This document shows positions 38,021 through 53,568 of a stretch of 64,000 bases of DNA, one piece after another. Origin of the DNA: Hyperoplus lanceolatus (lineage: Eukaryota; Chordata; Actinopteri; Uranoscopiformes; Ammodytidae); contig CM049416.1 in assembly GCA_026929865.2 (NCBI GenBank), positions 7,784,001 to 7,848,000 on the forward strand, written 5' to 3'. Numbering within the stretch: the first letter of the stretch is position 1; the number at the start of each line of letters is the position of its first letter. The notes under the pieces were generated by a model. That model was not told where the DNA came from, did not search any database, and saw nothing but the letters and a program-made list of their open reading frames with translations. Made by a program: the position numbers and the translations under genes.

Positions 38021-39408
38021 TCAACGAGAGCCTCCAGGCGAGCCACCGGGTCTCCCTGGGTTGTCCTGATGGAAATCCCTAATGAGGGAGGGATCGAGGA
38101 TGCGCTGGCGGGATATCCAGCTCCTCTCCTCAGAACCATACCCCTCCCAGTCCACCAAATATTGAATCCCCAAAATCCGCCGGACCGTGTAGACGGGGTG
38201 ATCTTCAATCATGTGGGGGGGTGGAGGGGGTGTTGCTGGAGGACACAGAGGGCTGGTGGAGACAGGTTTTAACTGGGAAACATTGAATGTGGGGTGAATC
38301 TTCATGGATGAAGGCAGTTTCAGTTTGACAGCGGATGGATTGATGACTGTGACTACTTCGAAAGGCCCAATGTAGCGGGGGGACAACTTTTTAGACTCTG
38401 TATTGAGTGGAATGTTCTTTGAGGAAAGCCAAATCTTCTGACCTGGTGTGAACTGTGGTGCCGGGATCCGGTGTCGATCGGCCATGCGCCGATTGCGCTC
38501 AGTGGAACGGAGCAGAGCAGCGCGAGCGTCCCTCCAGACCTTACGACAGCGTCGAAGGTGGGCCGGACAGATGGCACCGCGATGTCGCTCTCCTGCATTG
38601 GGAACAGAGGGGGTTGATATCCAAGGGAACATTCGAATGGGGACATACCAGTAGCTGCACTTGTCAGGGAATTGTGGGCGTATTCAACCCATGGAAGGTG
38701 AGTGTCCCAGGATGACTGGTTCCGAGCAGTGACACAGCGCAGCGCAGCTTCGAGATCCTGATAGGCCCGCTCCGTTTGCCCGTTAGTCTGGGGATGGTAG
38801 CCTGAGGAGAGACTGACAGAGGACCCTAATTCACGACAGAAGGCTTTCCATACCTGGGACACAAATTGTGGACCCCGATCGGAGACCACATCAGCCGGGA
38901 TCCCGTGGAGGCGGACCACATGCTGAACCAGGAGATCAGCAGTTTCAGACGCTGTGGGAAGCTTGGGCAGTGGCACAAAATGGAAAGCCTTGGAAAATCT
39001 ATCAACAATGGTGAGTATGGTAGAATTACCTTCAGACAGCGGGAGACCAGTGACAAAGTCGTGACCGATGTGACTCCAGGGGCGCCCAGGCACAGGGAGG
39101 GGACGGAGCAAACCTGAGGAGGGTTGATGCGAGGACTTACTGCGTGCGCAGACAGTGCAGGCGAGAACGAAGGCACGGGTGTCAGCCTCGATGGTGGGCC
39201 ACCAGAAGTGTCGCTTGGCCAGGGACAGGCTGCGGTTAACACCTGGGTGGCAGGAGAAATGTGAATTATGCACCCACTGGAGGATCTTGGAGCGGACAGT
39301 ACATGGCACGAACAGACGGCCCTGCGGACCGGTTCCCGGATCCGGTTCCTCCCTTAGCGCCTCTCGGATCCGTGCCTCAATCTGCCACCTGACTGTCAGT
39401 CCAAACAA
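38021..39408 (-). pseudogene. Gypsy integrase and chromodomain region (fossil)
   Basis: The minus strand shows the His/Cys zinc-binding N-terminus and the DDE core of a Gypsy integrase, followed by a chromodomain-like segment near the left LTR. Chromodomains of this type steer integration toward marked chromatin in chromoviruses. The region is treated as a fossil part of the broken element. Confidence 0.88.
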
Positions 39409-39550
39409 TTAAAGGGATCTCCACGCCCTCCAACCAGTGCCTCCACTCCTCGAGCGCTAGCTTAACAGCTAGCAATTCCCTGTTGCCGACGTCGTAGTTG
39501 TGCTCTGCTGGTGACAGGCGTCTGGAGAAGAAGGCACAGGGATGAAGCTT

Positions 39551-40038
39551 CTAGTCCTCCGCGGAGCGTTGAGAGAGGACCGCCCCTACCCCGGAGTCAG
39601 AAGCGTCGACCTTGACCACGAACTGCAGAACCGGGTTGGGATGAGTGAGAATGGGGGCTGAAGTAAACCAATTCTTCAGCTCAACAAACGCCGCCTCAGC
39701 CTCGGGGTTCCAAGAGAAGGGGATAGCTGGGGAGGTAAGTTTAGTGAGGGGAATTTGTACACGACTAGTCGCCCAGTTGATGTGGGGATTGTGTAAACTT
39801 AACCAAGGCTGACCCAAAACTAAGGGAGTGTGAGGGGAAGAGATAATGTGGATTGTATTACCTCATGGTGGTTGCCCGACAGGACAAGGCGAAGAGGCTC
39901 TGTGCGATGGGTAACCCGTGCCAGCAGCTTCCCATTAAGTCCCTGGGCATTGAGGGGAGTAGCGAGCGGTCGAGTGGCAATACCTGCTCTAGCAACGAAG
40001 TCAGCATCCAGAAAGCTCTCGTCAGCTCCAGAGTCCAT
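39551..40038 (-). pseudogene. Gypsy protease and RNase H regions (fossil)
   Basis: A retropepsin-like segment (about 39820-40038, with a DSGAD motif) and an RNase H-like beginning (about 39551-39817) are recognisable. These belong to the same broken element. Confidence 0.75.
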
Positions 40039-40146
40039 CAGAGCGAACAGTGAATGGGTTTGTTGGTTACAGGAGTGTAGCCTGCAGTTGCATGCAAGTT
40101 TGGGGGAAAGGCACCGAAGTGATCTTGCTCACCAGTATTCCCACCG

Positions 40147-41135
40147 TTACTGGGGAGCACTCCCTTTTGGCCGCTGGGGACATGAGCTCAGGAAGTGACC
40201 GGGTTGAGCGCAGTAGATGCAGAGCCCTTCATTTATCCTCCGAGAGCGCTCAGCATTGGAGAGTTTGGCTCGGCCCAGCTGCAAGGGCTCCTCTGCCGAG
40301 GAGGAGGGGAGGACAAGGGAATCAGGGGACCGACTGGAGAAACGGCCTGGGGAGTGTCTTACAGGGGCTGAGGGAGAATGGGAGGAGAACGGGTCATGAG
40401 GCCGCCCGGCTCTTTCCCTGCGACGCTCTCTAAGGCGATTATCAAGTCTGATAGCTAGGGCCACTAACTCGTCCAAGCTAGCTGACTCATCCCGAACTGC
40501 TAACTCATCCTTAACTGGGTCGGCTAGTCCGCTGAGAAATGCCCTCTGAAGAGCCTCATCATTCCACCCCGTCTCTGCCGCTAGCACCCTGAACTCTACC
40601 GAATACTCAGCTACGCTGTGGGTACCTTGTCGTAGTATGAGGAGTCATTTGGTGGCATCCCTGCCGCGCACCGGGTGATCGAACACCTTCTTCATCTCCG
40701 CCAAAAACAAAGAAAAACAAACAGCTGACTGACCCTCCCATACTGCTGATGCCCAGGTTAATGCCTTACCCTTGAGTAAACTGATAATATAGGAGATCTT
40801 GGCTCTGTCTGTGACATAGGTAGAGGGCTGTTGCTCAAACACTAAGGAGCACTGAATCATAAAAGGCCTACATGCCCCAAAATCACCTGAATTGCGCTGC
40901 GGCGCCGGGACACGGGGTTCACGGGCTTGGGGAAGCGGCGGTGCTGGGGCAGGACCTTGTTGAGAACGACCGAGGTCGGCAGGAGATGTGGGGGCGAGGT
41001 GTGCCGAGACAACGTTGAGTTGGAGAGCCCACTTAACGTGGAAAGAACATCACGGAGGGCCTGCTCATGTTTCCCTACGAGTGCTCCCTGTGCTGCCAAT
41101 GCCTGGTGGAGGGAGTCCGTCTCCGCTGTGTCCAT
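40147..41135 (-). pseudogene. Gypsy gag region with zinc knuckle (fossil)
   Basis: A gag-like region starting just inside the right LTR, with capsid-type sequence and a CCHC zinc knuckle near its C-terminal end (about 40160-40205). Fossil part of the broken element. Confidence 0.82.
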
Positions 41136-41154
41136 GTTTCGGGCCAGAGTGTAC

Positions 41155-41404
41155 TGTAACGGCTGGATCAGGAGGACACAGGCGCGGAGACAGTAACAGT
41201 TTTAAGAAGATTTATTCTGGAAGTAACCAGCAGGGGGTTAGGACCGTGATCCGGGGGGGGAAGCTGGCTGTCATGGGGCTCCAGGGAGAGAGCAACGGGG
41301 CAAGTCCAGCACACCTGACTCCAACCCTGCAATAGACCAGCACATAGACAAGGGTAAAAGGGAAAAACAACACAAGGGCTTGAGGCCCAAGCAGGATCAT
41401 AACA
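41155..41404 (-). repeat. Gypsy LTR, upstream copy
   Basis: 250 bp from TGTAACGGCTGG to ATCATAACA; this is the 5' LTR in the element's orientation. It is shorter than its partner, but the shared sequence is nearly identical. Confidence 0.92.
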
Positions 41405-43567
<2,163 letters not shown>

Positions 43568-43581
43568 ATGCAGCTACTTTT

Positions 43582-43738
43582 TCTTTTTTTTTTTCTGGCA
43601 TTTTTATGCTTTATTGATAGTGCAGAGAGACAGAGGTGAAATGGGGCAGAGAAGGGAATGACATGCAGAGAACGACCGGGTCTGCTGCTGGGCCCGGCCC
43701 GGGGGGACGCCCTACCAACTGAGCTAAGGGCGCCCCCT
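43582..43738 (-). mobile_element. tRNA-derived SINE
   Basis: On the minus strand the 157-bp copy begins GGGGGCGCCCTTAGCTCAGT. It contains an A-box-like TAGCTCAGTTGGTAG (43712-43726) from its tRNA ancestor, then a body with CTCTGCATGTCATTCCC, and ends in an A-rich tail (T-run on the plus strand). A 14-bp direct repeat, ATGCAGCTACTTTT, flanks it exactly (43568-43581 and 43739-43752), the mark of LINE-driven insertion. The tRNA B box is eroded and no clover-leaf is possible, so it is not a tRNA gene. Confidence 0.93.
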
Positions 43739-43752
43739 ATGCAGCTACTTTT

Positions 43753-44636
<884 letters not shown>

Positions 44637-44787
44637 CTGTACTGTAGCTGCTCTCTGAGTTAAGTGCTAATAAGCAGAACAAAGCATCTGTTGTTCTTTT
44701 AAACACATGACAGTTAAATATTTCATCTATCCGCTTGTCTCCACCGATCCTCAGCTCCGCTGGAGGAGCAATAGGAGGCAATCTGAC

Positions 44788-44788
<1 letters not shown>

Positions 44789-44858
<70 letters not shown>
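44789..44858. repeat. (AC)35 microsatellite
   Basis: Perfect 70-bp AC array, 153 bp downstream of the (CA)80 array. Confidence 0.98.
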
Positions 44859-44862
<4 letters not shown>

Positions 44863-45543
44863 TTTAAATGTACACATGCATGAACAAAAATGAATGTACA
44901 ACACATCATACAGAATAATAGAAATGCTGAGACGCAGACACACACACACCGCCTGCACTCTCATGTGAGCTGACAGCAGCATCAGCATAATGTGCCATAT
45001 TAAAGTGAACAGGACCTTTACTATAAACACAATTCCTCCCTAGAGAAATAGCTTGATGCAGAGAGCTGAAGGTTGGTTTGAGAGAGACAGGGCCAATGGC
45101 TAAGTGCTTATTACCCAGCCTCCCCTGATACCTACAAATTTACACTTTGTTGTTCCACTGTCTGAGGCCAGGACGATTATGAGAAAGATCACCACCTGGA
45201 CAGAAAGGAAAGGTTAAGTGACATGAATGATTTGAGATAGGAAGAAGACACATCAGATGCTCGGCCTGTCTCTTTTGCACACTCGTCTTTTATTCCACTC
45301 TGTCTCCCCTCCTTCTCCTCCCTCCATCTCAGTGTCTTGTGGCGGAAAGAAAGAGTGTGGGGCAGAACGCTCTCGTCTTGTTAAACGGCTGGCAGTTGAC
45401 AAAAAAATTAGAGGCATTTTGCTCTTGACAGGTTGTTGTGTGTGTGCGTCTCTTTTCCATTTTTTTCTGCTTCAAATGTTTTCTGTCAGCTTGTTTTCAG
45501 TCAAGCTGTCTCTGCAGCACAATTGCAAGTGCAACCGATGTAC

Positions 45544-45544
<1 letters not shown>
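44859..45544. other. Noncoding DNA
   Basis: Nothing recognised apart from a short CA run at 44938-44949. Confidence 0.5.

Positions 45545-45621
<77 letters not shown>
45545..45621. repeat. (AC)38 microsatellite
   Basis: Perfect AC array of about 77 bp. Confidence 0.98.
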
Positions 45622-45622
<1 letters not shown>

Positions 45623-48600
45623 GAGAGTCACACACACATGCAAAAACATGTGCAGGTTTTTTGTGTTCTCTTTGGAGACAGATCTGATTTCTTGCTCTCA
45701 GATTGGTGGCAATGGGAGAAGGGAGCGAAGCCGTACGCTCACAAAGACGTCTTCCCCTCCGCTAATTATTGAGACAGGCTTTGATTACCTGTTTGGAAAC
45801 AGCTTTCCAAACAGCTGTAATGACGATGATTAGGCGGCGCTTCTGTTCAGGCGGGAGGGAAGTGCACACTGGGTCTGTCCAAACGTCTCGCCACATTGTG
45901 TTTATGTGCGTTTTTCGCGACCGTGTTCTTATGTCATTTTGTAAAATTATTTTTACATTACATTGCACGCTTCTTGCTCGTGCGTTTCTTCTTGTCTGTT
46001 TGTAAGCTGTCACTGTTTGAGCTGACAAAGGTGCCTTCAGGTACTAACCACCACCTTTTGAAATAGTGGATGTGGTAAAATTGATATTTTTGTGCTCTTT
46101 AAGGTTGTGTTACACCTCGATTCCTGCTTAATGGTGGTTTCCTGTTGCTATAGAAAACAAAAAACAAAAGAAGGACGCACCACTTAGAAATCTGGTTACA
46201 ATACAGATGCAATACAAATAATACAGAGATTCATTTTGTAAGCATTTCATTTTCTTTCCAACCAAGTCCATCCTATGAGAAAAAAATAACTTACAAACAA
46301 TCTTATCATGTCATAGAGTTGTTTTATATTATTAAATCATGTTACAGTTTGTCCTGGGTGAATAACGAAAAAAGGTGTATTGCTGTAGATATTACGGTCA
46401 GCTTTCACCAGAAGGAACCCAAGCTGTCTGACCCTCATTAGAGTGGGGAAGCATTTGAAATGAGCACCAGATAACCACACAGTGGCAGCCAGCATCTCAT
46501 TAGAGGGAGAGAGAGGGAGACAGAATGTGATAAAAGAGAGGAAGAGAAATCCTTTATTTGATTACTTCTCTGTAGACAGAGACAATACAGTTCAAGTGAT
46601 GAGTAGTCTTATTTGTTTCTGTTTGTCTGTGAAACCATGTTTGTGTGTCTCTGTGTTTGCTTGTTTTAGTCTCAGACAGAGGCCATTCAAGTTAAGTGGG
46701 CTCAAAAGAGATTGACAGGGAGACAGAGAGAGAAGAAGAGAGAGAGATCATTTAAAAAAAAAAAATGTGTGTGTGTGTGTATGTTTAAGCCTAAATGGCC
46801 TTGTGGTTCACATGCATCACCCTTGTCATTGACATGGACAGAGAATGATCTATATACGTTAAATTTCACACACAATTCCACACACAGACAATCAGTTAGC
46901 ATGCCTATGGTGAACAGAGTTGTTTTTCTATGTGAACAATTTAACCAATCAACAGCAAGTGTTGCTAATACTCCAGTCGGGTGCCAGAAAAAACATCTTC
47001 AGTTTAAGTCACATGATTCCTCAATGTATGATTGTATTGTGTTAAGATTTATTCACTACGTTAGAACGTAAAATATATTTATTTTAAATGTTTGGACTTT
47101 TTATGATTTTTCAGTATTTCCTTTTTCAAATAATTGTAAATGTAATTTGTAAGCACAAATACCAAACATTATCTGGATTCAACTCTTAGTTGTCAATTTC
47201 TTTGTCTAATGTTATAGTAAGCTGGATATATCTTTTGTCACATAAAACAAGCTATTTGAAGAAGAAACTGATTTTATGAAAATGTAACAGCATTTTAAAA
47301 AAAAGATATTGGCGTTGTAGAATGACGTGTGGGCGCTTGCATTTAAAACTTTGTTCCGTTACCTGACATTTTCCCCAACAGTGTGCTTTCTTTAGAGCGT
47401 TGCCCGTGGCAGTGGATTGGAAGCCCATGTGTTGACTTTGCAGTGAGACAGTTTGAAAAATTTAGATGAACTGTGATGAAAAATTCCAACTGAAAAGAGG
47501 CACTTGAAGACGGCTAATTGAACAATCCTCAAAGTGAATCTGTAGCATGATGTGGGAAGAGGATTTGTTTTATCTAATGATGAACCAGAGAAGGGATTTG
47601 CCCACACTGGCTTCCCAGCACTAATTCTTTTCCACTCCAAACAGAAGACACGCTTTCCTCTTGACTGACACTGCATGTTTGGAACAGCGAAATGCAAGCC
47701 ATGAACTGGATATGTCCGTCAACAACAGACGGTAGCAAGGCTGACATCAATGTTATCACTGTAAGGACAAGGCCAGAGGCCACAGCTGCTGTTTTGGCCT
47801 ACGGGAATGTATCAGCATCTGTACACTTAAAGTGGAGCAGGGTAACTCAAACAGAATAAAGAATACAGAGGCAGAAAACCATAAGTGAAGCATGCACACG
47901 CACATACGGCGGCCTTTTGAACACCAACATGCGTTACACCTGGGATTAGCTAGATGTTTGCGAGATCAAATGTTGTCCACCATCCCCCGTCCTACTTCCT
48001 ATTATCTCTAATGTGGAAAATAATCCTCTTGTGGAATTAATCTCTTCTGAATAGCGTTTGTAACCATGCTGAGATAGAATTAAAGCTCTTGTTCCACTTC
48101 TGGGTGTGATGTAAATGTGGGTTTATACTCTATTTGTGTGTGTGTGTGTGTGTGGGGGGGGAGAGAGAGAGAGAGTCTGCGGTTGAAGTGTCTCTACCCT
48201 TTGAAATTCCCGTTCATTTATTGGGTAGAAATTTGCACATTAAGTGATTAAAAAAGATGTCAAAATCAGTCTGTTTTCTTTAGGAATGACTGTCCTGGTA
48301 AATCGTAGACATCTGTTTATATTTGAATAATTTTAATGCATTTAATTGTTATCTTGCCTGATCCATCAGTTCATCTGAGTTTGTCGAAGAGCTTTGATTC
48401 CCAGCTTGAGCCTGATAGGGAACAACAGGTCCAGTTAGCTCAGGCTTTTATTCCTCTTTATTACCTTTGGCTTTAATCAGATCTGGTTTGACTTTATTCG
48501 CTTCAATTGCCTTTTTTCAGTGTACATGAGACATCAGTGGGCCTATTTAGTAGTAGTAGTTATTTGTTTGTATTATTAATTATAGCTACACTTAGTTATT

Positions 48601-48916
48601 ATAATTTATTGGTAAATTAGCTTAAAGAAGCACCATTTGAATCTAATTTATTGTTTGCATTGGCAACTGCTGGATCACAGCAGAACTGTGCACTTGATGG
48701 AGATGTTTTGTACTTGTGGGCATTCCGGATCACAGTTACACATGAATCATGAAATATGTACAGCGATATTGATTTTAAAGCACATCTGTATACAAATGGC
48801 AGATTGAAGACAATGCATGAGATGGGTGAAAGAAATTCTCAGTTGTGTATTTTGGCATGCTGATGACATTTGGCTCAATGCAGCACTGCAGAGCTGCTAG
48901 CATGGCTGTGCACTTT
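45622..48916. other. Unique-looking noncoding DNA with a conserved-looking segment
   Basis: About 3.3 kb without recognised exons or transposons. The part at 45680-45850 contains a perfect inverted repeat, TTTGGAAA-CAGC-TTTCCAAA (45792-45811), an adjoining CAGCTG E-box and a CTAATTATTG string, which together look like an enhancer-type element. A GT run followed by GA repeats lies at 48137-48175. An AT-rich stretch covers 47070-47310. Confidence 0.4.
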
Positions 48917-50905
48917 TAGGGAGCTTTCACATCTGCCGTGTTTGGTTCAACTGAAATTCGGCTTTGTTTCCACATTTGCTGCAGTTTGTTTGGGCAGGTT
49001 AGAACACAGCAATCTTACTCAATTGCACATCAAAAGTGGACCAAACGAGCGTACCGAGACCTTGTTGAAGAGGTGGTCCCGGTACACTTCCAAACAAATT
49101 CTGGTGCAGTCCGTTCGTGGTGAGAACCTGAGCGGACTGAGTCCCACTCAACTGTTGAAAGCACTAAGTCTTTTTGCAATGAGCTCTTGTAACCAGCTAC
49201 GCTATGCATTATGGGATGAGTTTAGGGATGGGAATTGATAAGAATTTAGCGATTCCGATTCTGCTTATCGATCCGATTCCTTATCGATTCTCTTATCGAT
49301 TCTCATTGGGTGAGAGAATATGTACAAATGAGTTTGTTTGTATTAACTCTCTTTAATATCTGATCAGAAGTGTCTAGTGTATGCATTGAAAGATTATCAA
49401 ACTACTTTGGGATTAGGAAATTGTCAATTTTCACATTAATTGGTCCAGACAATTTTTTTTTTTGGTTTTTAAGCCCAAATGCCCTAATGTGCCCTACAAA
49501 CTAAAAACACATACTTAAAACAGTCAAGGAAGAGCTTGTGCCTTTTGGAATATTAACAGTGCTCATGGGCACTTAAAACAAAATTCAACTGACAGAAAAA
49601 ACACAAATAACTCTTTTGAAAAGATAATACCAACTCTTTTTATGCAGAACAATTATCATGTTTTCCCTCTCAGGAAGGATACGAGATCTTTAATGTATGT
49701 TAAGTGTTATTACATGATTGCGCCCTTACTCTGAAAGGCCAACTTGATGATGTCACTATGTTAACGCCTCAGGTCAAACTGTCACGACTGCACAGTTGAC
49801 AGTCAATATGCCATAAAGGCTTTAAGAGAATGTATCACTTTGCTTATTCTTCACCACGCCAACGACAAGGAGTCACCACTCCATCTCAGCTTTACAATGT
49901 ACACTGTTATGTTCACCGCGCTGTTTATTAGGCTAATATAATGTCCCTTCATCAGACACGTAGCGGATGGTTTTATACACATCGATCGCTCAAGTAATCC
50001 AAGGCAGAGCTTTTTGTATTGGGCAGAGAGCGTTATTTTAAGTGTGTCTTACTGTCTTTATAAAGCGTATTGTTAAAGTTTCCTTACCACCGGACCGCCG
50101 AGTCCCGCTGTGTGTTGTTTTGCGTTCGTCCCCACTGCCGTGCTTCAAGGCAGCATTTAACAGCTGTTGAACGAGAGTAAACAGCGGGCCTTTGGAAGCG
50201 AATAAGAAATCCTTTTTTCCTGTTTGTATGCTGCTCTCGCCTTTTTATATAATTCATATAGCCTACATTGTATGTTCAAATCCAAGTGATGGGCAGTTCT
50301 GGTGCCGAGTAAGGCAGCGGACGTTTAAACGTTCAACCGTCAGGATCGCAGTCTGCGCGCTTGCTTGTGCACGAGTCATTTGATGAAATGGAAACTTTAC
50401 CATATTGTTGCCTTTTCATGTGTAATACAACCACACTTTAGAGCGCTTCTGCCTCGACGTCATGTTTGCTGCGTTCTGAACCAAAACAAAGCAGCACGTG
50501 TCTGAAGTCATGACGCATTTGCTACGAGCGGAACCGATAAACGGCATCGTTAAGCAGGCATGTTAATGATTCCAAGGAATTGTTAGACTCGGAACCGGGT
50601 CTGAACAAGAACCGGTTCTCGATTCCCATCCCTAGATGAGTTAGACAATATTTCTGTAGTTTCTTTCTGACGTTTTCCGGCATGGAAATTCTGACCAATA
50701 GTAGAGCAGGTCAGGAACTATGTAATTGCTCTTACTCCAGACACATCTGACAAATGAGTGAAAAGAACGTTCTCACGTGGCTTATTCCGCTGTATTTTGG
50801 TTTGCTTCACAAACCTCGGACCAAAGAAAACAATAGGTGTAAAAGAGAACTGAAACTGATAAAAAAAATAAACAATGTGTCATTATCGCATCTGGTGCGA
50901 ACCAA
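48917..50905. mobile_element. Old DNA transposon with TTTCACAYCTG end, copy 1
   Basis: It begins AGGGAGCTTTCACATCTGCC then GTGTTTGGTTCAACTG, and carries GGACCAAACGAGCG and, after the nested hAT, TTTGGTTTGC and CCTCGGACCAAAG motifs. A second fragment with the same left end starts at 54537. The right end (about 50905) is not sharply defined and no target duplication is seen. The superfamily is not determined. Confidence 0.5.
49223..50634. mobile_element. hAT transposon, TAGGGATGGGAAT family
   Basis: Left end TAGGGATGGGAATTGATAAG and inverted right end TTCTCGATTCCCATCCCTA are flanked by an exact 8-bp duplication GATGAGTT (49215-49222 and 50635-50642). ATCGATT/TTATCGATTC motifs occur in the left subterminal zone. 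1.41 kb, no transposase visible. It sits inside the older element starting at 48917. Confidence 0.93.
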
Positions 50906-52081
50906 GGAAGAAAACTTTTTACTTGCACCTTCTCATCCAGCACCACACGCATGAACTGATAATTACTCTTTGTTAGTTTCCAATATGTTCCCGCTCTAAT
51001 AACACACGTTGTTGTTGTCTTGGCTAATTCGTTTTGCTGACTGTCAGGTGGGTTCTGGTCAGATTGTCTACAGTGATTTGTTCAGCAGTTGAACCAGCTG
51101 AGTTGCCGTGGTGTGAGCCAACAGAACCATAAGACAGCACTTGTCTGTCTAAAGAGGGCACACCAGGACGCTGACCCATCCAGCCGCTCACAAAGGATTT
51201 TTCTCTAAATTCATAGTTTTTCTTGGAACATTTAATCACATTAAAACATTAAGCAGCACATCTGGTACAAATGTTTTCTCAGACTTTGTCAGACACTGCT
51301 ACTGCATTAGAGTCAGGTAAAGATAGTAAGAGAGCGACAACATGTCCAACTTGTCTCTTTGCGACTGTTTGTCTCTCAGGCAGAGGTGAGGGACACAGAA
51401 AGGAAGGAAGAGCGATACAGACGGGAAGAAGGGGACCTGTAATTTAGCCATCTGACAGAGGAAGTGGAATCTCTTGGGGGTGTGTGAGTGTGACAGTCTA
51501 AATGAATAGAGACATCAGTGGGTGTGTGCGTGTTTGTGTGGACATGAGGAGGGATCTGTGGTTGCTGTGTTTAACTCGCCCTGTCAAACCCAAGACAGCC
51601 CTAAGTGTTTTTATCAACCTTCCTCCTCCCTTTATCCTCCCTGTCACAGCTCTGTGTGTGTGCCCGTGTGGGTTTAGAGACTGCAAAAAGGAGAATTTCC
51701 AACAGGTAGTGTCCAATGCAGGTCTTACTATGTCCTCTCCTTCTTTTTGTCTTGATGTTTCCTTTCAATTCTTTTGTTTGGGTATGCTAGATCCCAGAAG
51801 AGAACTACATCCAGACTAGCCAGAGCAGAACGGAGGCCAACTTGCTTACAGCATTATTAACATACAATATTTAATTAGCTTTATCAATGTATCTTCATAC
51901 ATAATACCTGATGTACAAAAGAATGGTTTCATTAATTTTTTTTTGTGTGAAATAAAAAAAATCAAACAAAATGCATGGGGCCTTGTTGGCTATATATATT
52001 CAGGTCAAATAATGTTGGTGGTCATTGATAACACTTTTGTAAGCTGAGAGATTGCATCACTATTCAAATGCCCTTATTAAC
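50906..52081. other. Unique-looking noncoding DNA
   Basis: No recognised gene or repeat in about 1.2 kb. Confidence 0.45.
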
Positions 52082-52085
52082 TTAA

Positions 52086-52284
52086 AGTAGCTACAAAGAA
52101 CGTTCAGTTTTAGTTGATTCTAGCGACCTCTTTGGACAAAAACAGTATTTTTTTTTTACAACACCAAATCGAACCTGTGCTAAGGGGCACTAATAATAAC
52201 TTTACAAAAATAGCATTGTTTTTACTGATGGTCTCGTTTGCTGTTACAGGTCATTTATGATCATCAGAGGAAACATTAAAAGGC
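52086..52284. mobile_element. TTAA-target element, shortened second copy
   Basis: It starts right after TTAA (52082-52085) with AGTAGCTACAAAGAACGTTC and shares CTTTGGACAAAAACAGTATT and ACTGATGGTCTCGTTTGCTG with the element at 8844-11731. The right inverted end is not present, so this is a truncated or decayed copy. Confidence 0.65.
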
Positions 52285-52511
52285 TGAGCTGTTAGATACT
52301 TGCAGTGCTGCAAAAAGTACAAATACTGTCTGAGACGTAGTAGAAGAAATGTAGTGGAGAAGAAGTGTAAAGTAGTATAAATTGAACCTTTCAAATCAAC
52401 GTTGATAACAGAAGTTGATTAAATGTACAGCATCAGTAAATAGGAATGGTTGCTGGTTTGTCTTGCTTCATTCAGTTCTGTACAAAATCTTTACAATACT
52501 ATACTGAATAT

Positions 52512-53568
52512 AAGGCCCTGTTCTCACGGTGAAAACGTGACAGTTTTCCCGTTTTTGGTTTAAAAAAAAAAAAAACCCGTTCAGACACAATTTATCTGAC
52601 ATCTTCACTCGTACACATGTTTTCAGAGGAAACGGAACGAAATTGCTGTAAGCATTCCAGGCCAGCAGTTGGTGGTACAAGGTATTAGTAGATAGCTTTT
52701 CTGGTACAATTTGATGCATATAAAACCTTACTGTAACCGAAAATTAATGCCACTAACGTTCATAAAGCGGTTGGTGTAAGCTTGGGGTTACAAGTATTCT
52801 AAATGACAAGCTTTCTGTCCTCTTATTTCACCGCATTGACCTCGTGAAAACAGAAGACATGCTGGTAGTGAAGGGGCTTTGTGAGCGGCTACTTTCCTGT
52901 TAGGCGTACTTCAAAATAAAAGTCAACTCATGTTTGTCCAGTGAAATGCTATTAATGTTTAGCCAGTGAAATGCTTTTACTGTGAAGTCGTAGCCTTAAT
53001 GCTCCTTTTGTTGAACAGTAACTTAACCGCTGCGCGCTGAACTATGGATAGTGTTTTTTAATGTAGAGAGAGCCGTGTCCCTGGCATATAGAAGCTACAC
53101 ACGTTTATTTTGCTAGAAAAACCGGCAGAGCACAAATCGTTCCCCAGACAAAGTGGCGGGTGCATGGTATCAATAACTTACTAATAGACTATAGACTAAA
53201 TTGGCGAGTGTTATAGACCTATTTAAGCCCTGCACGACACTCTCCGCTGATCACAGTGATGGTCCCGCGGAGACACCGTGCATGTTATGTTCTCTTTTAA
53301 CTTTATATCTCGCATGTGGGTATTTTGACAGCAAATGTTATAGACTATGCATACGTGAAGTGGAGCCGTGACGTCAGCGTTACCAGGGAAAATGGTTTCG
53401 GTGTTTACAAGAAACCAAAACCGTCGTGTTTTCCAAAAAATCCTCCCTGAGAGGTGATCTCAAAAACTTGCGGTTTCATGATTGCGTTTGCTGTTTTCAT
53501 GTACATGATATAGTGCAACCGCGGGAATATTTCCGCGTTTGCACCGTTTTGTGTTGTCGTGTAAAGAG
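52512..53568. mobile_element. DNA transposon with GGCCCTGTTCTCACGG end
   Basis: GGCCCTGTTCTCACGGTGAA followed by AACGTGACAGTTTTCCCG at the left, and TTTCCGCGTTTGCACCG..TTGTCGTGTAAAGAG at the right, resemble the ends of a fish DNA transposon whose termini contain GTTTTC/ACGGTG motifs. The ends match only loosely as inverted repeats and no target duplication is clear, so the boundaries are approximate. Its middle carries sequence related to the hAT at 11969-13473. Confidence 0.45.
52905..53235. repeat. Segment related to the CAGGGCTGTACA hAT family
   Basis: ACTTCAAAATAAAAGTCAAC at 52909-52928, a GTAGAGAGAGCCGTGTCC string, and CAAAGTGGCGGGTG..CAATAACTTACT correspond in order to the middle part of the hAT copies at 11969-13473 and 55245-58769. 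A third, more diverged relative, with no hAT ends visible. Confidence 0.6.

Larger units (their letters stand above)
37548..41404 (-). mobile_element. Gypsy LTR retrotransposon fossil with chromodomain (broken)
   Basis: A minus-strand element bounded by LTRs with TGTTATG..CGTTACA ends. Parts in coding order are gag-like (40147-41135), protease and RNase H-like (39551-40038), and integrase with C-terminal chromodomain (38021-39408). The integrase-last order with a chromodomain places it in the chromovirus branch of Gypsy. A purine-rich tract typical of plus-strand priming lies next to the left LTR (about 38011-38024). The flanks AAACT and CAACT differ at one base and are the likely 5-bp target duplication. 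The LTR sequence present in both copies is almost identical, so the insertion is recent. The element is clearly broken, with several interruptions across its coding region. Confidence 0.92.

Noticed and set aside
37639-41335. Plus-strand open frames across the Gypsy fossil
   Set aside because: Antisense shadows of the minus-strand element.
43582-43738. tRNA gene on the minus strand
   Set aside because: Only the A-box region is tRNA-like. The body, A-tail and 14-bp flanking duplication show it is a SINE.
47392-47697. Minus-strand frame of 101 codons
   Set aside because: No recognised domain or splice context; length is within chance for this composition.
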